From Pseudorhodobacter aquimaris (GTDB lineage Bacteria > Pseudomonadota > Alphaproteobacteria > Rhodobacterales > Rhodobacteraceae): DNA of 64,000 bases. The stretch lies in contig NZ_LGHS01000030.1 of the NCBI RefSeq assembly GCF_001202025.1, positions 1 through 64,000 on the forward strand, in the 5' to 3' direction. The notes under the pieces were generated by a model that was given only the letters and a program-made list of their open reading frames with translations, had not been told where the DNA came from and did no database searches. The position numbers were made by a program, and so were the translations under genes. The number at the start of each line of letters is the position of its first letter. Positions within the stretch are counted from its first letter, which is position 1. Shown here piece by piece: positions 54,327-63,525 of this stretch.

Positions 54327-54791
54327 ATGGATACAGCAAAACTAGATCAGATTGATCGTGCGTTGTTGCGCGCCCTTCAGCGGGACGCCACCCAATCACA
54401 GCGCGAATTGGCCGAAGCGGTGGGCCTGTCGCAAAATGCCTGTTGGCGGCGGTTGAAAGCCTTGCACGAAAGCGGGTTAATACTGGGGCAGACCCTGCGG
54501 CTTGATGCGCAAAGGGTGGGCCTTGGCTTGACGGTTTTTGTGATGGTGCGCACACGCCATCACAGCGGCGACTGGCTGGCGATTTTCCGGCGTGAGGTTC
54601 TTAACATTCCACATGTGATCGACTTTTACCGCATCGCGGGTGACTATGATTATATGCTGAAGGTGGTGGCTGAGGATATGAACGCCTTTGACCAGATTTA
54701 TCAGCGATTGACCGCGCGGGTGGAGCTGGAAACGGTCACCTCTTATATCACGATGGAGGCGATCGCGGACGCCCGCGACCTACCCGTGTAG
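54327..54791 (+). CDS. Lrp/AsnC family transcriptional regulator
   Basis: A 154-residue regulator: HTH DQIDRALLRALQRDATQSQR, ELAEAVGLSQNACWRRLKAL, followed by an AsnC ligand-binding domain (NIPHVIDFYRIAGDYDYMLK). Lrp-type regulators sense amino acids. Divergence from a PLP enzyme and an amino acid importer fits local control of that system. Confidence 0.92.
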   Translation: MDTAKLDQIDRALLRALQRDATQSQRELAEAVGLSQNACWRRLKALHESGLILGQTLRLDAQRVGLGLTVFVMVRTRHHSGDWLAIFRREVLNIPHVIDFYRIAGDYDYMLKVVAEDMNAFDQIYQRLTARVELETVTSYITMEAIADARDLPV

Positions 54792-55499
54792 CCAGTTCCA
54801 GCCGATAAAAAGCCCGATTAAAACGGGCTGGTGGATAAGGTAGATGACCAGGCTGTGCCGTCCCGCAAAGCTGGCCCAAGCCATCGCAGGGGATGGGGCT
54901 TTGCGCGCCAGCGGCCCGCGCGCCAGCAACAGCTTTGCCCCCGCCATCCCGATCAGGAATGTGCCGAACCATGGGAAAAGCGGCTCAAAATCCATAGAGG
55001 GGCGCACATGCGCAGACAGCCCCACGAACCACAGTGGCGGTGCATCAAATACCACATCACGCCACAGCTGCGGCAGCACAATCACCCCCGCCGCTAATCC
55101 CAGTATCCCCACCCAATGCAGCCGCAAGAACGCCAGTCCGATCAGGGATGACAGAACGATGGAATGCAGAATGCCGAAAAAGACGAATTGATCGGGCATG
55201 ACAGACCATGTGGCAAATGATACCAGCGCCGCCCCGGCAGCGATGACACCGAACCTGCGCCAAAAGCGTCGCCATCCGATGCCGCGCCCATGTGCCAGCA
55301 CAAGGCCGAACCCTGCCAGCGCGATAAAGCTGCCCGCCACGGCACGCGCAAAAACGGCCCAAAATCCGGTGACGGGTGTGGCGGCGTGGATATAGCCGAA
55401 CATCGCCAAATCGAAGGTAAAGTGATAGATCACCATACCCACAACGGCCAAAGCCCGCGCCATATCCAGCCAAAGGATGCGTTCGTGCTGTTGCGTCAC
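54780..55499 (-). CDS. DUF1624 (heparan-alpha-glucosaminide N-acetyltransferase-like) membrane protein
   Basis: A 239-residue protein with about seven membrane helices; RILWLDMARALAVVGMVIYH FTFDL is the start typical of DUF1624 with its conserved Asp and His, and HSLVIYLIHQPVLIGLF ends it. Its role is uncharacterised. The 3' end overlaps the Lrp gene by 12 bases, convergent. Confidence 0.88.
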   Translation of the reverse strand: MTQQHERILWLDMARALAVVGMVIYHFTFDLAMFGYIHAATPVTGFWAVFARAVAGSFIALAGFGLVLAHGRGIGWRRFWRRFGVIAAGAALVSFATWSVMPDQFVFFGILHSIVLSSLIGLAFLRLHWVGILGLAAGVIVLPQLWRDVVFDAPPLWFVGLSAHVRPSMDFEPLFPWFGTFLIGMAGAKLLLARGPLARKAPSPAMAWASFAGRHSLVIYLIHQPVLIGLFIGWNWLHG

Positions 55500-55574
55500 C
55501 TTGCCTCCGTTTGCATCTCTCTTTCTTGCATTAGCGCAAGTTCAGGTGGATGCCGATAGAAATTTCTGGCGGGA

Positions 55575-56117
55575 CTATTGCGTCAAAGGATATTGCGCCA
55601 ATACATCATAACGTGGTCCGTCTGCCGTCAGTGTGGACCGGAATAGTATCATCTCATCGACTGCCCATGGGCCCGCCCGAAAGCCTGCACCGGCGATAAC
55701 AGCACGTTCCAATGGGGCAGCCTCTTCTATGCCCATCGGGGCAAAGCGGCCAAGCGTGATATGTGGGGTGAACTTGCGTGCAGGGATTTCGGCACCGGCG
55801 AGCCGTCCGGCACGTGCCACTTTGGCCTGTAGCCGTGCCAAGGGTTCAGAGGGGGCAACCGCTGCCCAAACGGAATTCGGCCGCGCCTTGCCAAAAAGAC
55901 CGAAACCGGCGAGTGACAGATCAAAGGCGTCCATGCGCAGGTCTGTCAGCCCTTCATCCAGCGCCTCAAGGGCTTGGTCGTGCAGGTCCCCCATGAAGGC
56001 GAGGGTGATATGGAACTGGTCGCGGGCCGTTTTGCGGGGGATGGGCAGCATGAACTGCTGTACGGCCAATTGGCTTTTGACATCTTCCGGCACATTCAGG
56101 GCCACAAATACCCGCAT
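55575..56117 (-). CDS. thpR: RNA 2',3'-cyclic phosphodiesterase ThpR
   Basis: A 180-residue 2H phosphoesterase with the two catalytic motifs HITLAFMGDL (near 37) and HITLGRFAP (near 120). The N-terminus MRVFVALNVPEDV is as usual. It opens 2',3'-cyclic phosphates and was formerly called 2'-5' RNA ligase. Start 56117 was chosen; an open frame continues upstream to 56174 without family similarity. Confidence 0.92.
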   Translation of the reverse strand: MRVFVALNVPEDVKSQLAVQQFMLPIPRKTARDQFHITLAFMGDLHDQALEALDEGLTDLRMDAFDLSLAGFGLFGKARPNSVWAAVAPSEPLARLQAKVARAGRLAGAEIPARKFTPHITLGRFAPMGIEEAAPLERAVIAGAGFRAGPWAVDEMILFRSTLTADGPRYDVLAQYPLTQ

Positions 56118-56346
56118 AAAACCGCCCCTCTCACATCGGGTTTGTACCCTGCAGCCATTGCCCCGATCCGGCATGTCGCCAGTGCTGTGACCCGGGCAGT
56201 CTTGTGCCAGCTTGCCCGTCCAATCCGCTTATCACAAGGGGGAGAATCTTGAAGTCATTGATATTTTTCCTATATCTTAACCTATAGTTGGCAAAGTGAT
56301 CACCACAGCAGAAAATACAACAAAGCAGGACATTACAGGCAAAGCT

Positions 56347-56814
56347 ATGGGCAAGAAACGCTCCATTCTGGATGACACAGCGCAAAGTCAGTTTGGCGCA
56401 TTATGCTGGCGTATTGGTAAGAACGGCGCGGAGGTATTGTTGATCTCCAGCCGTGAAACTGGGCGCTGGGTTATTCCCAAGGGCTGGCCGATGAAAGGGC
56501 GCAGCGGCGCTGAGGCGGCAGCAATCGAAGCCTGGGAAGAGGCGGGTGTCAAAGGGCGGATCGCAGGGGACGTTCTGGGTCGGTTTACCTATAATAAGGT
56601 GCTGAACCGCGACACCAAGAAAGAACACGCCCAAGCTTGCACCGTCGATGTTTTTCCGCTGGAAGTGGCAAAACTTGAAACTGAGTTTCCTGAACAGCGC
56701 CAACGGCGCCGCAAGTGGTTTGCCCCACAGGATGCCGCCCGCAAAGTGCGCGAAGCGGGACTGAAGGCGCTGCTTACTGCTTTTTCGCCACCGACATCCA
56801 ATGGGATGGGGTAA
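56347..56814 (+). CDS. Nudix hydrolase, diphosphoinositol polyphosphate phosphohydrolase-like
   Basis: A 155-residue Nudix protein: IPKGWPMKGRSGAEAAAIEA followed by WEEAGVKG is the Nudix box in the form found in DIPP-like enzymes. Short N-terminus MGKKRSILDDTAQSQFGALC. Cleaves nucleoside or inositol diphosphate compounds; true substrate unknown. A GTG at 56296 would add 17 residues and cannot be excluded. Confidence 0.88.
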   Translation: MGKKRSILDDTAQSQFGALCWRIGKNGAEVLLISSRETGRWVIPKGWPMKGRSGAEAAAIEAWEEAGVKGRIAGDVLGRFTYNKVLNRDTKKEHAQACTVDVFPLEVAKLETEFPEQRQRRRKWFAPQDAARKVREAGLKALLTAFSPPTSNGMG

Positions 56815-56893
56815 AGCTTGCTTCTTTGTGTAATTAGAATAGGTAGGCAGACGGTCGGTTTGGCCAATGATGTATCTTCTCGCAGGGCCGAAA

Positions 56894-57322
56894 ATGATCC
56901 GATATTCGCTTAAATGTGCTGCCGATCACAGCTTTGACAGTTGGTTTCAATCGGCCGCCGCCTTTGATGCTTTGGCGGAAGGGGGGCATGTCACCTGTCC
57001 GACATGTGGCAGCGCGGAGATTGTCAAAACGCTGATGGCCCCGGCGGTGAGCACTACACGCGTCGCGACCACGATGGCTGGGACGCTTTCCACCCCGGCC
57101 AATCCGCAGGAAGAGGCGCTCTCGGCATTGCGGGTAGAGGTTGAGGCCAACTCCGATTACGTTGGCAAAAATTTCGTGACCGAGGCGCGCAAAATGCATA
57201 ATGGTGCTGTGCCTTCCCGCGCGATCCACGGCGAGGCGCGACTGGATGAGGCCAAAAAGCTGATCGAGGACGGTGTACCTGTGGTGCCCATGCCCTTCAT
57301 CCCGCCGCGCAAGGTCAACTGA
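56894..57322 (+). CDS. DUF1178 family protein
   Basis: A 142-residue protein with MIRYSLKCAADHSFDSWFQS, a CPTCGS zinc-type pair, and the C-terminal FVTEARKMHNGAVPSRAIHG EA and IPPRKVN, the DUF1178 pattern common in alphaproteobacteria. Its function is unknown. ATG 56894 begins the conserved part; 56867 gives an extra nine residues. Confidence 0.93.
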   Translation: MIRYSLKCAADHSFDSWFQSAAAFDALAEGGHVTCPTCGSAEIVKTLMAPAVSTTRVATTMAGTLSTPANPQEEALSALRVEVEANSDYVGKNFVTEARKMHNGAVPSRAIHGEARLDEAKKLIEDGVPVVPMPFIPPRKVN

Positions 57323-57326
57323 ACTC

Positions 57327-58070
57327 TTACTCTGCGGGTTTCACACTTGCCGTTACATAGTTCACCGACAAGTCCCTGTCAGACAATGACCAGCCCCATG
57401 TGATCGGGTTGAACACCATTCCCTTGCGGTCCACAGGCCGAAGCCCTGCTTTTTCCAGCAGGGCATAAAGCTCATTCGGGGTGATGAACTTGGACCAGTC
57501 ATGCGTGCCTTTGGGCAGCCAGCGCATCACCCATTCTGCACCGACTATCCCCATCATAAAACTCTTGGGGTTGCGGTTGAGGGTTGAACAGATCATCAAC
57601 CCGCCGGGGTTCAAAAGGGTCTGGCAGGCGGTCAGAAAAGCTTGCGGGTCGGCGACATGTTCCACCACTTCCATATTCAGGACCACATCAAAAACCTCGC
57701 CCGCACTTGCCAGATCCTCCGCGGCGCAGTGGCGGTAGTCGATGCTCAACCCCATCTGTTCGGCATGAAGTTGGGCCACGGGAATATTGCGTGCGGCGGC
57801 ATCTGCCCCCACCACATCCGCACCCAAGCGCGCCATTGGCTCTGACAAAAGCCCGCCGCCGCAGCCGATATCCAAAAGCCGCAGTCCCTTGAACGGCATG
57901 GGCGCGGTCAGATCACGGTCAAACTCTGCCGCGATCTGGGCGGTGATGTAATCCAAACGGCAGGGGTTGAGCATGTGAAGCGGCTTGAACTTACCCGCCG
58001 GATCCCACCATTCGGCGGCCATCGCCTCAAATTTCGCGACCTCATCGGGATCAATTGTGTTCAAAGTCAT
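57327..58070 (-). CDS. ubiG: Ubiquinone biosynthesis O-methyltransferase UbiG
   Basis: A 247-residue SAM methyltransferase: [64 protein letters not shown]-like [15 protein letters not shown], and [15 protein letters not shown]. It carries out both O-methylations of ubiquinone synthesis. It is convergent with the DUF1178 gene, 4 bases apart, and far from ubiE-ubiB in the same window. Confidence 0.96.
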   Translation of the reverse strand: MTLNTIDPDEVAKFEAMAAEWWDPAGKFKPLHMLNPCRLDYITAQIAAEFDRDLTAPMPFKGLRLLDIGCGGGLLSEPMARLGADVVGADAAARNIPVAQLHAEQMGLSIDYRHCAAEDLASAGEVFDVVLNMEVVEHVADPQAFLTACQTLLNPGGLMICSTLNRNPKSFMMGIVGAEWVMRWLPKGTHDWSKFITPNELYALLEKAGLRPVDRKGMVFNPITWGWSLSDRDLSVNYVTASVKPAE

Positions 58071-58131
58071 CTCTCGCTCCTTGCGGTTTCGCGCCGGGAC
58101 AGGCAGGTTTGTGAAAGTATATAGGACAAAT

Positions 58132-59097
58132 ATGGATCATAAATCAGGCCAAATGAGCGCAGCTCAATATTTATATCCCCCGCTGGAGCCTTTTGACCAA
58201 CGTATGTTGGATATGGACAGCGGCCACAGAATTTATGTGGAGCAGTGCGGCCGCCCCGACGGGCTGCCGGTTTTGGTAGTCCATGGCGGGCCGGGGGGCG
58301 GGTGCAGCCCCGCGATGCGGCGGTTTTTCGACCCAGAGGTTTACCGGATCATCTTGTTTGATCAACGCGGCTGCGGCCGTTCGCGTCCCCATGCCAGCGT
58401 GGAGGCCAATACCACTTGGCATCTGGTCGCCGATATGGAGGTGATCCGCCGCACGCTTGAGCTTGACCGGGTGATCCTCTTTGGGGGCAGCTGGGGTGCG
58501 ACGCTGGCGCTGATCTATGCGATCACCCATCCTGACGCTGTTGCGCACATGGTTCTTCGCGGTGTGTTCACCATGACAGAGGCCGAGCTGGACTGGTTTT
58601 ACGCAGGCGGGGCGGGGCGGTTTTTCCCCGAACTTTGGGCGCGGTTCGCGGATGCGATCCCGGAAGGGGAGCGCGGCGATTTGATCGGGGCCTATCACCG
58701 GCGGCTGTTTTCGGGGGATGTGATGGAGGAGATGCGCTTTGCCCGGCTGTGGGCGAATTGGGAAAACGCATTGGCGTCGATTTCCAGCACTCCGGTTGGC
58801 GGCGAGGGGCCGTCTGACTACGCGCGGGCCTTTGCGCGGCTGGAAAACCATTATTTCGTCAACAAGGGCTTTCTGGACGGCGATGAATGGATCATGCGGA
58901 ACCGTCACCGGATAGAGGGCATCGGGGCCGATATTGTGCAGGGGCGTTTCGATATGGTTTGCCCGCCGGCCTCGGCCTATCGTTTGGCGGATGGCTGGGA
59001 TAACGCGCGGCTGCGGATGGTGCCCTTGGCGGGGCACGCCCTGTCAGAACCGGGAATATCGGCAGAGCTGGTCTCGATCATGGATAAACTGACGTAG
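58132..59097 (+). CDS. pip: Prolyl aminopeptidase
   Basis: A 321-residue alpha/beta hydrolase: oxyanion segment [37 protein letters not shown], the nucleophile elbow [17 protein letters not shown], and C-terminal catalytic His in [11 protein letters not shown]. It removes N-terminal proline. ATG 58132 has AGGA five bases upstream. The frame upstream to 57985 overlaps ubiG and is rejected. Confidence 0.95.
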   Translation: MDHKSGQMSAAQYLYPPLEPFDQRMLDMDSGHRIYVEQCGRPDGLPVLVVHGGPGGGCSPAMRRFFDPEVYRIILFDQRGCGRSRPHASVEANTTWHLVADMEVIRRTLELDRVILFGGSWGATLALIYAITHPDAVAHMVLRGVFTMTEAELDWFYAGGAGRFFPELWARFADAIPEGERGDLIGAYHRRLFSGDVMEEMRFARLWANWENALASISSTPVGGEGPSDYARAFARLENHYFVNKGFLDGDEWIMRNRHRIEGIGADIVQGRFDMVCPPASAYRLADGWDNARLRMVPLAGHALSEPGISAELVSIMDKLT

Positions 59098-59121
59098 GGC
59101 TAGGCAGGGCGTCTGCACTTT

Positions 59122-59154
59122 CGGCCCGCCCGCGCAGGGCACGCGGGCCGTTTT
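59122..59154 (+). terminator. Rho-independent terminator after pip
   Basis: CGGCCCGC and GCGGGCCG form a perfect 8-bp stem with a 13-base loop followed by TTTT, 24 bases after the pip stop. Confidence 0.8.
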
Positions 59155-59158
59155 GTCG

Positions 59159-60634
59159 TCAAGTCAGCGGCGGCTGTGCTTTGGGGTTCGCCGCGATCTG
59201 CATGAACTCATCCGCATATGACAGATCAGGCTTGGTGGCCAGACTGATGCCGACAAACAAAACTGTTGCGACCGGCAGGCCCAGAACACCGACATTCAGG
59301 CCGAATAGTGAATTGCCCGTCAGATACATGGTCACGACAAAAATTACCCCGCCGATGATGGATGCAAGCGCGCCGTCTGCGGTGCCGCGCCGCCAAAAGA
59401 AGGCCCCGATGGTGGCCGGAACCATTAGCACCAGACCAACCGAGGCTGCAACCGACAGGATCGCGATCATGCTAAACTCCATCCACGCAAAAACCAGCGC
59501 AAGAACTGAAATGACCGGGATGACCAATTTGCCGATCAACAGCAATTTCGTGTCGGCCGGATCGCTGCTCAGGGTCCCGTAAATATCACGCGCGAATATG
59601 GAGGAGAGGGTTAGCAAGATCGAGTCGATGGTCGAAACCGCTGCCGCCAGAATGCCGATCATGACGATCACGCCCAGAACAGGTGGCACAAGATCCGAGG
59701 ACAAAAGCACCGAAGTTGCCAGATCGGGACGCTCCAACCCCGGAAAGGCGACCAGCACCGCAAAGCCCCAGATCACGGATACCAGCGTGTAGATCAGCCC
59801 GAAACACAGGAAAATCAAAAGCATCTGGCGCATCGCCCCTAGGGAGGCGGGCATGAAAAGCCGCTGGCTTACTTGCGGATTAGAGATAGAGAAAAACGCC
59901 CAAGGCAGCGTCAGCCCGAGGAAGGTCGTAAAGCTGAAAAATCCGCTTCCCGGTACGCTCAGCATCTCGGGGCGGGTTTCGGCGATGGTGCCGAACATCG
60001 CGCTGAAACCGCCTAGTTTTGAGACAACGAGGGCGGTGACCAGAACCGCCGCAGTAATCATCACCATGGCCTGAAGGCTGTCGGTCCACATGACCGAACG
60101 GATGCCTGCGATATAGGCAAACACGATCGCCAGAACTGTTGCGACGATAATACCGACCCCGAAAGGGATGGCGCCATCGGTCATGCCCGAAAGCAGATAT
60201 CCCACACCCGCAAGCTGTACCGCTGAATAGGGGATCAGGAAAACCAAACTGACCAGCCCCGCCGCCAATGCGACGCCCCGGTTTCCATAGCGGTTCCCCA
60301 GCATCTCATAGGGCGTGACAAACCCGTATTTGCGCCCCACCGCCCAGAAACGCGGGCCAAAGATCGCGACCAGTGATACACCGGCAAAATAGACGATCTC
60401 AAACCCCAAGGCGCCGACACCGCCTCGGTAGGTAAGACCGGCAAGCCCGACCATCATAAAGGCTGAATAGGTGGTCGCTGAATAGGAAAGCGCGGAAACC
60501 ACCCCCCCCATCTTGCGTCCGCCAAGGAAATATTCCGACATCGAAGAGGAGGGTCCGCGCCGCGACAGATAGGCCACAAACAACGAAAGGGCGATGTAGA
60601 TCACCACACCCCAGATTACGAGGGAAAGGGTCAT
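59159..60634 (-). CDS. Sodium:solute symporter (SSS family)
   Basis: A 491-residue transporter with about 13 helices and family phrases EYFLGGRKMGGVVSALSYSA, TYSAFMMVGLAGLTYRGGVG, RSVMWTDSLQAMVMI and GILAAAVSTIDSILLTLSS. It imports an organic solute with sodium; the substrate is not predictable. It overlaps the preceding small membrane-protein gene by four bases, a pairing seen in other SSS loci. Confidence 0.92.
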   Translation of the reverse strand: MTLSLVIWGVVIYIALSLFVAYLSRRGPSSSMSEYFLGGRKMGGVVSALSYSATTYSAFMMVGLAGLTYRGGVGALGFEIVYFAGVSLVAIFGPRFWAVGRKYGFVTPYEMLGNRYGNRGVALAAGLVSLVFLIPYSAVQLAGVGYLLSGMTDGAIPFGVGIIVATVLAIVFAYIAGIRSVMWTDSLQAMVMITAAVLVTALVVSKLGGFSAMFGTIAETRPEMLSVPGSGFFSFTTFLGLTLPWAFFSISNPQVSQRLFMPASLGAMRQMLLIFLCFGLIYTLVSVIWGFAVLVAFPGLERPDLATSVLLSSDLVPPVLGVIVMIGILAAAVSTIDSILLTLSSIFARDIYGTLSSDPADTKLLLIGKLVIPVISVLALVFAWMEFSMIAILSVAASVGLVLMVPATIGAFFWRRGTADGALASIIGGVIFVVTMYLTGNSLFGLNVGVLGLPVATVLFVGISLATKPDLSYADEFMQIAANPKAQPPLT

Positions 60635-60816
60635 TTTGTGTCTCCGTCAAAATCGCTGGTTGCCAAAACATTCAAAATAATGACGAACACTCCGACCAGG
60701 GTCCAAAACAGAAAGCTGCCATGCCAGGTCTCGACCGACGGCAGGACCAGATAGGGAACCGCATAGGCCGCGAGCACCAGCGCACCGATGAGCATGAAAG
60801 AAATCTTTTGTAACAT
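60631..60816 (-). CDS. Small two-helix membrane protein paired with the symporter (DUF3311-like)
   Basis: A 61-residue protein with two hydrophobic segments (FMLIGALVLAAYAVPYLVL and FLFWTLVGVFVIILNVLA) separated by PSVETWHGS. Size and gene order resemble the DUF3311 accessory proteins next to SSS symporters. Start 60816 gives MLQKISFML; the frame extends to 60876 but the added residues are unconvincing. Confidence 0.7.
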   Translation of the reverse strand: MLQKISFMLIGALVLAAYAVPYLVLPSVETWHGSFLFWTLVGVFVIILNVLATSDFDGDTK

Positions 60817-61035
60817 TGGCCCGTCCTGTTCAGCGTGATCGGTTCCGGACAGAGCTGCCTCAGGCGCGATCATCATTGCGGTTTTTCTAAAGGGTGGGGG
60901 CGTATACCCTTTGTACGTGCACCCGGCTAGTAATCTTTTGAAAAAAGGCTGGTTCGCCTGTGCATTCCTGATTTTTTACAAATCGCGACCTTGCAGATGC
61001 CGCCTTTTGGCGGGGTGACAAATCTGGCAGCGGGC

Positions 61036-61064
61036 TTGAAACCTTGGGCGTAACAGAGTATCTG
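61036..61064 (+). promoter_or_regulatory. Candidate housekeeping promoter for secE-nusG
   Basis: TTGAAA (61036-61041) and TATCTG (61059-61064) are spaced by 17 bases and lie about 33 bases before the secE start. Both boxes resemble sigma-70 consensus elements. Confidence 0.5.
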
Positions 61065-61096
61065 CCGGTAAAACAGCGAACAGTCAGGATGTGACG

Positions 61097-61294
61097 ATGG
61101 CAAAGGCCAACCCTCTTCAGTTTATCCAGCAGGTGCGGAGCGAAGTTTCCAAGGTTGTCTGGCCCAACCGCCGTGAGGTGGTCTTGACCACGGTTATGGT
61201 CTTTATCATGGCCGCTTTGACCGCGACGTTTTTCTCGCTGGTGGATCTGGGGATCCGCACGGCTTTGAGTGCGGTTATCAACGGGTTGGGCTGA
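61097..61294 (+). CDS. secE: Preprotein translocase subunit SecE
   Basis: A 65-residue protein: NPLQFIQQVRSEVSKVVWPN RREV is the amphipathic helix conserved in SecE, then a single membrane helix (LTTVMVFIMAALTATFFSLV). It clamps SecY in the Sec channel. ATG 61097 has AGGA seven bases upstream. nusG follows after about 180 bases. Confidence 0.96.
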   Translation: MAKANPLQFIQQVRSEVSKVVWPNRREVVLTTVMVFIMAALTATFFSLVDLGIRTALSAVINGLG

Positions 61295-61305
61295 AAACGG
61301 GCTTA

Positions 61306-61324
61306 CCCCCTTGAAATCAGGGGG
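61306..61324 (+). other. Hairpin between secE and nusG
   Basis: CCCCCT and AGGGGG form a 6-bp stem with loop TGAAATC, without a T run. It could be an RNA processing or pausing site within the secE-nusG transcript. Confidence 0.4.
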
Positions 61325-61477
61325 GAGGCGCTGTATTCGGTCGGTTAATCAGGAATGAAAACGCGCGGCGATTCGGTCCGCGCGTTGTTTTTTGTTCCAA
61401 GCGGGGCGGGTCAGTTCGCCCTTAGATGCAGAGAATCACCGGAATTTCGGTTCTGGATTAAGATAGGTGAAGCAGGC

Positions 61478-62011
61478 ATGGCGAAGCGGTGGTATTCGGT
61501 AAGTGTTCTCTCTAACTTTGAGAAGAAGATCGCCGAGCAGATCAAGACAGCCGTGGCCGAAGCCGGGCTTGAGGAAGAAATCGAAGAAGTGATGGTTCCC
61601 ACCGAAGAGGTACTGGAGGTCCGTCGCGGCAAGAAAGTAACCACCGAACGCCGTTTTATGCCAGGCTATGTGCTGGTGCGCATGGAAATGTCCAATCGCG
61701 GCTATCACCTTGTAACCTCCATCAATCGCGTTACCGGCTTTTTGGGGCCGCAGGGCAAGCCGATGCCAATGCGCGACGAGGAAGTGAACGCGATCCTGAA
61801 CCGTGCCGAAGAGGGTGAAGCCGCGCCGCGTAACCTGATCCGCTTTGATGTGGGTGAGCAGGTGAATGTGACCGACGGTCCGTTCGAGGGCTTTGCCGGT
61901 ATGGTCGAAGAAGTTGATGATGAGAACAGCCGCCTGAAGGTGACAGTCTCTATTTTTGGCCGGGCGACCCCGGTCGAGCTGGAATTCACGCAGGTTGCCA
62001 AAATCGCCTGA
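61478..62011 (+). CDS. nusG: Transcription termination/antitermination protein NusG
   Basis: A 177-residue NusG: RWYSVSVLSNFEKKIAEQIK at the N-terminus, RRFMPGYVLVRMEMSNRGYH, FLGPQGKPMPMRDEEV, and a C-terminal KOW domain (FDVGEQVNVTDGPFEGFAGM; FGRATPVELEFTQV). It binds RNA polymerase and couples transcription to translation or Rho. Start 61478; the open frame to 61355 has no family similarity. Confidence 0.97.
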   Translation: MAKRWYSVSVLSNFEKKIAEQIKTAVAEAGLEEEIEEVMVPTEEVLEVRRGKKVTTERRFMPGYVLVRMEMSNRGYHLVTSINRVTGFLGPQGKPMPMRDEEVNAILNRAEEGEAAPRNLIRFDVGEQVNVTDGPFEGFAGMVEEVDDENSRLKVTVSIFGRATPVELEFTQVAKIA

Positions 62012-62101
62012 TGTGATCTCGTGGGAGGCGACCGTACGCGGGGACCGAACCACTAAACCATGCGCCTCGAGGTGGGGCGCGGTGATAAAAGGAGAGGCCA
62101 A

Positions 62102-62554
62102 ATGGCCAAGAAGATTATCGGGCAGCTGAAGCTGCAAGTTAAAGCGGGTCAAGCTAACCCATCCCCACCCGTTGGTCCAGCATTGGGTCAGCGCGGGTTG
62201 AATATCATGGCTTTCGTCAAGGAATTCAACGCAAAAACCGCTGATCTGGAGCCGGGAACGCCGACGCCAACGATCATCACCTATTATCAGGACAAGTCGT
62301 TCAGCCTTGAAACCAAGTCTGCTCCGGCCTCTTACCTGTTGAAAAAAGCTGCTGGCCTTCCACCTGTTGGCAAGCGCAGCCGCGCACAGGGTTCGCCAAA
62401 GCCTGGCCGTGAAACAGCCGGTACGGTAACCGCCGCGCAGATCCGCAAGATTGCGGAAGAAAAGATGAAAGATTTGAACGCGGTAGATGTTGAAGGCGCG
62501 ATGCAGATCATCCTTGGTTCGGCCCGCTCTTGCGGTATCGAGGTGAAAGGATAA
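62102..62554 (+). CDS. rplK: 50S ribosomal protein L11
   Basis: A 150-residue L11: [37 protein letters not shown], then [20 protein letters not shown] and [18 protein letters not shown]. It organises the GTPase centre of the large subunit. Start ATG 62102 follows GGAGAGG. rplA starts 3 bases after its stop. Confidence 0.98.
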   Translation: MAKKIIGQLKLQVKAGQANPSPPVGPALGQRGLNIMAFVKEFNAKTADLEPGTPTPTIITYYQDKSFSLETKSAPASYLLKKAAGLPPVGKRSRAQGSPKPGRETAGTVTAAQIRKIAEEKMKDLNAVDVEGAMQIILGSARSCGIEVKG

Positions 62555-62557
62555 ATC

Positions 62558-63256
62558 ATGGCAAAGTTTGGAAAACGTACGCGCGCGGCGCGGGAAGCTT
62601 TTGCTGGCAAAGATCTGATCTCGGTCGATGAGGCTGTTGAGCTGATCAAGGCGAATGCCACGGCCAAGTTTGACGAGACGCTTGAAATCTCGATGAACCT
62701 CGGGGTTGATCCACGCCACGCCGACCAGATGGTCCGCGGCGTTGTGACCTTGCCGAACGGCACGGGTAAAACGGTTCGTGTAGCCGTATTTGCACGCGGT
62801 CCAAAAGCGGATGAGGCAACGGCTGCCGGTGCGGATATCGTTGGCGCCGAAGATCTGATGGAAGCTATTCAGGGCGGCAAGATCGACTTTGATCGTTGCA
62901 TCGCAACACCTGACATGATGCCATTGGTTGGTCGTCTTGGTAAAATCCTCGGCCCACGCAACCTGATGCCAAATCCGAAAGTCGGGACTGTGACGATGGA
63001 TGTGGCCGGTGCTGTTGGCAATGCCAAGGGCGGTGAGGTCCAGTTCAAGGTCGAAAAAGCCGGTGTTATTCATGCTGGTATCGGCAAGGCGTCGTTTGAA
63101 GGCGCGAAACTGGCCGAAAACGTGCGCGCCTTTGTTGACGCAGTTACCAAGGCGCGTCCTGCCGGTGCAAAAGGTACCTATGTGAAGAAGGTATTCCTGT
63201 CTTCGACTATGGGCCCCGGTGTTTCTGTGGAGCTTGCCTCGACCGAGGCGAAGTAA
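62558..63256 (+). CDS. rplA: 50S ribosomal protein L1
   Basis: A 232-residue L1: [20 protein letters not shown], the RNA-binding [20 protein letters not shown], and [20 protein letters not shown]. It forms the L1 stalk and often represses its own operon by binding rplK leader RNA. Confidence 0.98.
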   Translation: MAKFGKRTRAAREAFAGKDLISVDEAVELIKANATAKFDETLEISMNLGVDPRHADQMVRGVVTLPNGTGKTVRVAVFARGPKADEATAAGADIVGAEDLMEAIQGGKIDFDRCIATPDMMPLVGRLGKILGPRNLMPNPKVGTVTMDVAGAVGNAKGGEVQFKVEKAGVIHAGIGKASFEGAKLAENVRAFVDAVTKARPAGAKGTYVKKVFLSSTMGPGVSVELASTEAK

Positions 63257-63263
63257 TTTCGAA

Positions 63264-63285
63264 GGCGGGTGCAAACCCGTCTTTT
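63264..63285 (+). terminator. Terminator/attenuator after rplA
   Basis: GGCGGGT and ACCCGTC pair (one G-T) around the tetraloop GCAA and are followed by TTTT, eight bases after the rplA stop. It separates the rplKA and rplJL transcripts. Confidence 0.7.
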
Positions 63286-63295
63286 GAACAAGAAT

Positions 63296-63525
63296 TCCGA
63301 CCCTTAGGGGAAGGAGTGGCGGGGCCGCCGATTTGGCCCTGTCCTGTCCGAGACGGTGGGGGGGCTTTGGCCCTTAATCTCCTGCCTGAGATGGGGAACG
63401 AGACAAATTTCCGGGGGCTGTCCCTCGGGTGATCTGGCCTCGGGACCCGTAAAAGGACCCGAACGCCCTCTCTTAGAGGGGGCAAACATGAGCCGGGGGG
63501 AAACCCCCAAACTTGGAGTGAAACT
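63296..63525 (+). promoter_or_regulatory. rplJ leader (L10-type autoregulatory RNA region)
   Basis: The 230 bases before rplJ are GC-rich and full of self-complementary runs (for example GCCCTCTCTTAGAGGGGGC at about 63462-63482 and GGGGGGAAACCCCC at 63495-63508). No protein frame is credible. In most bacteria L10(L12)4 binds such a leader to repress rplJL. The precise fold was not derived. Confidence 0.6.

Noticed and set aside
57985-58131. Upstream extension of the pip reading frame
   Set aside because: It overlaps the start of ubiG on the other strand and is not similar to Pip; ATG 58132 with AGGA is adequate.
61436-63274. 612-codon minus-strand open frame opposite nusG-rplK-rplA
   Set aside because: It lies entirely antisense to three certain genes, has no family similarity, and arises from the GC-rich codon pattern of those genes.
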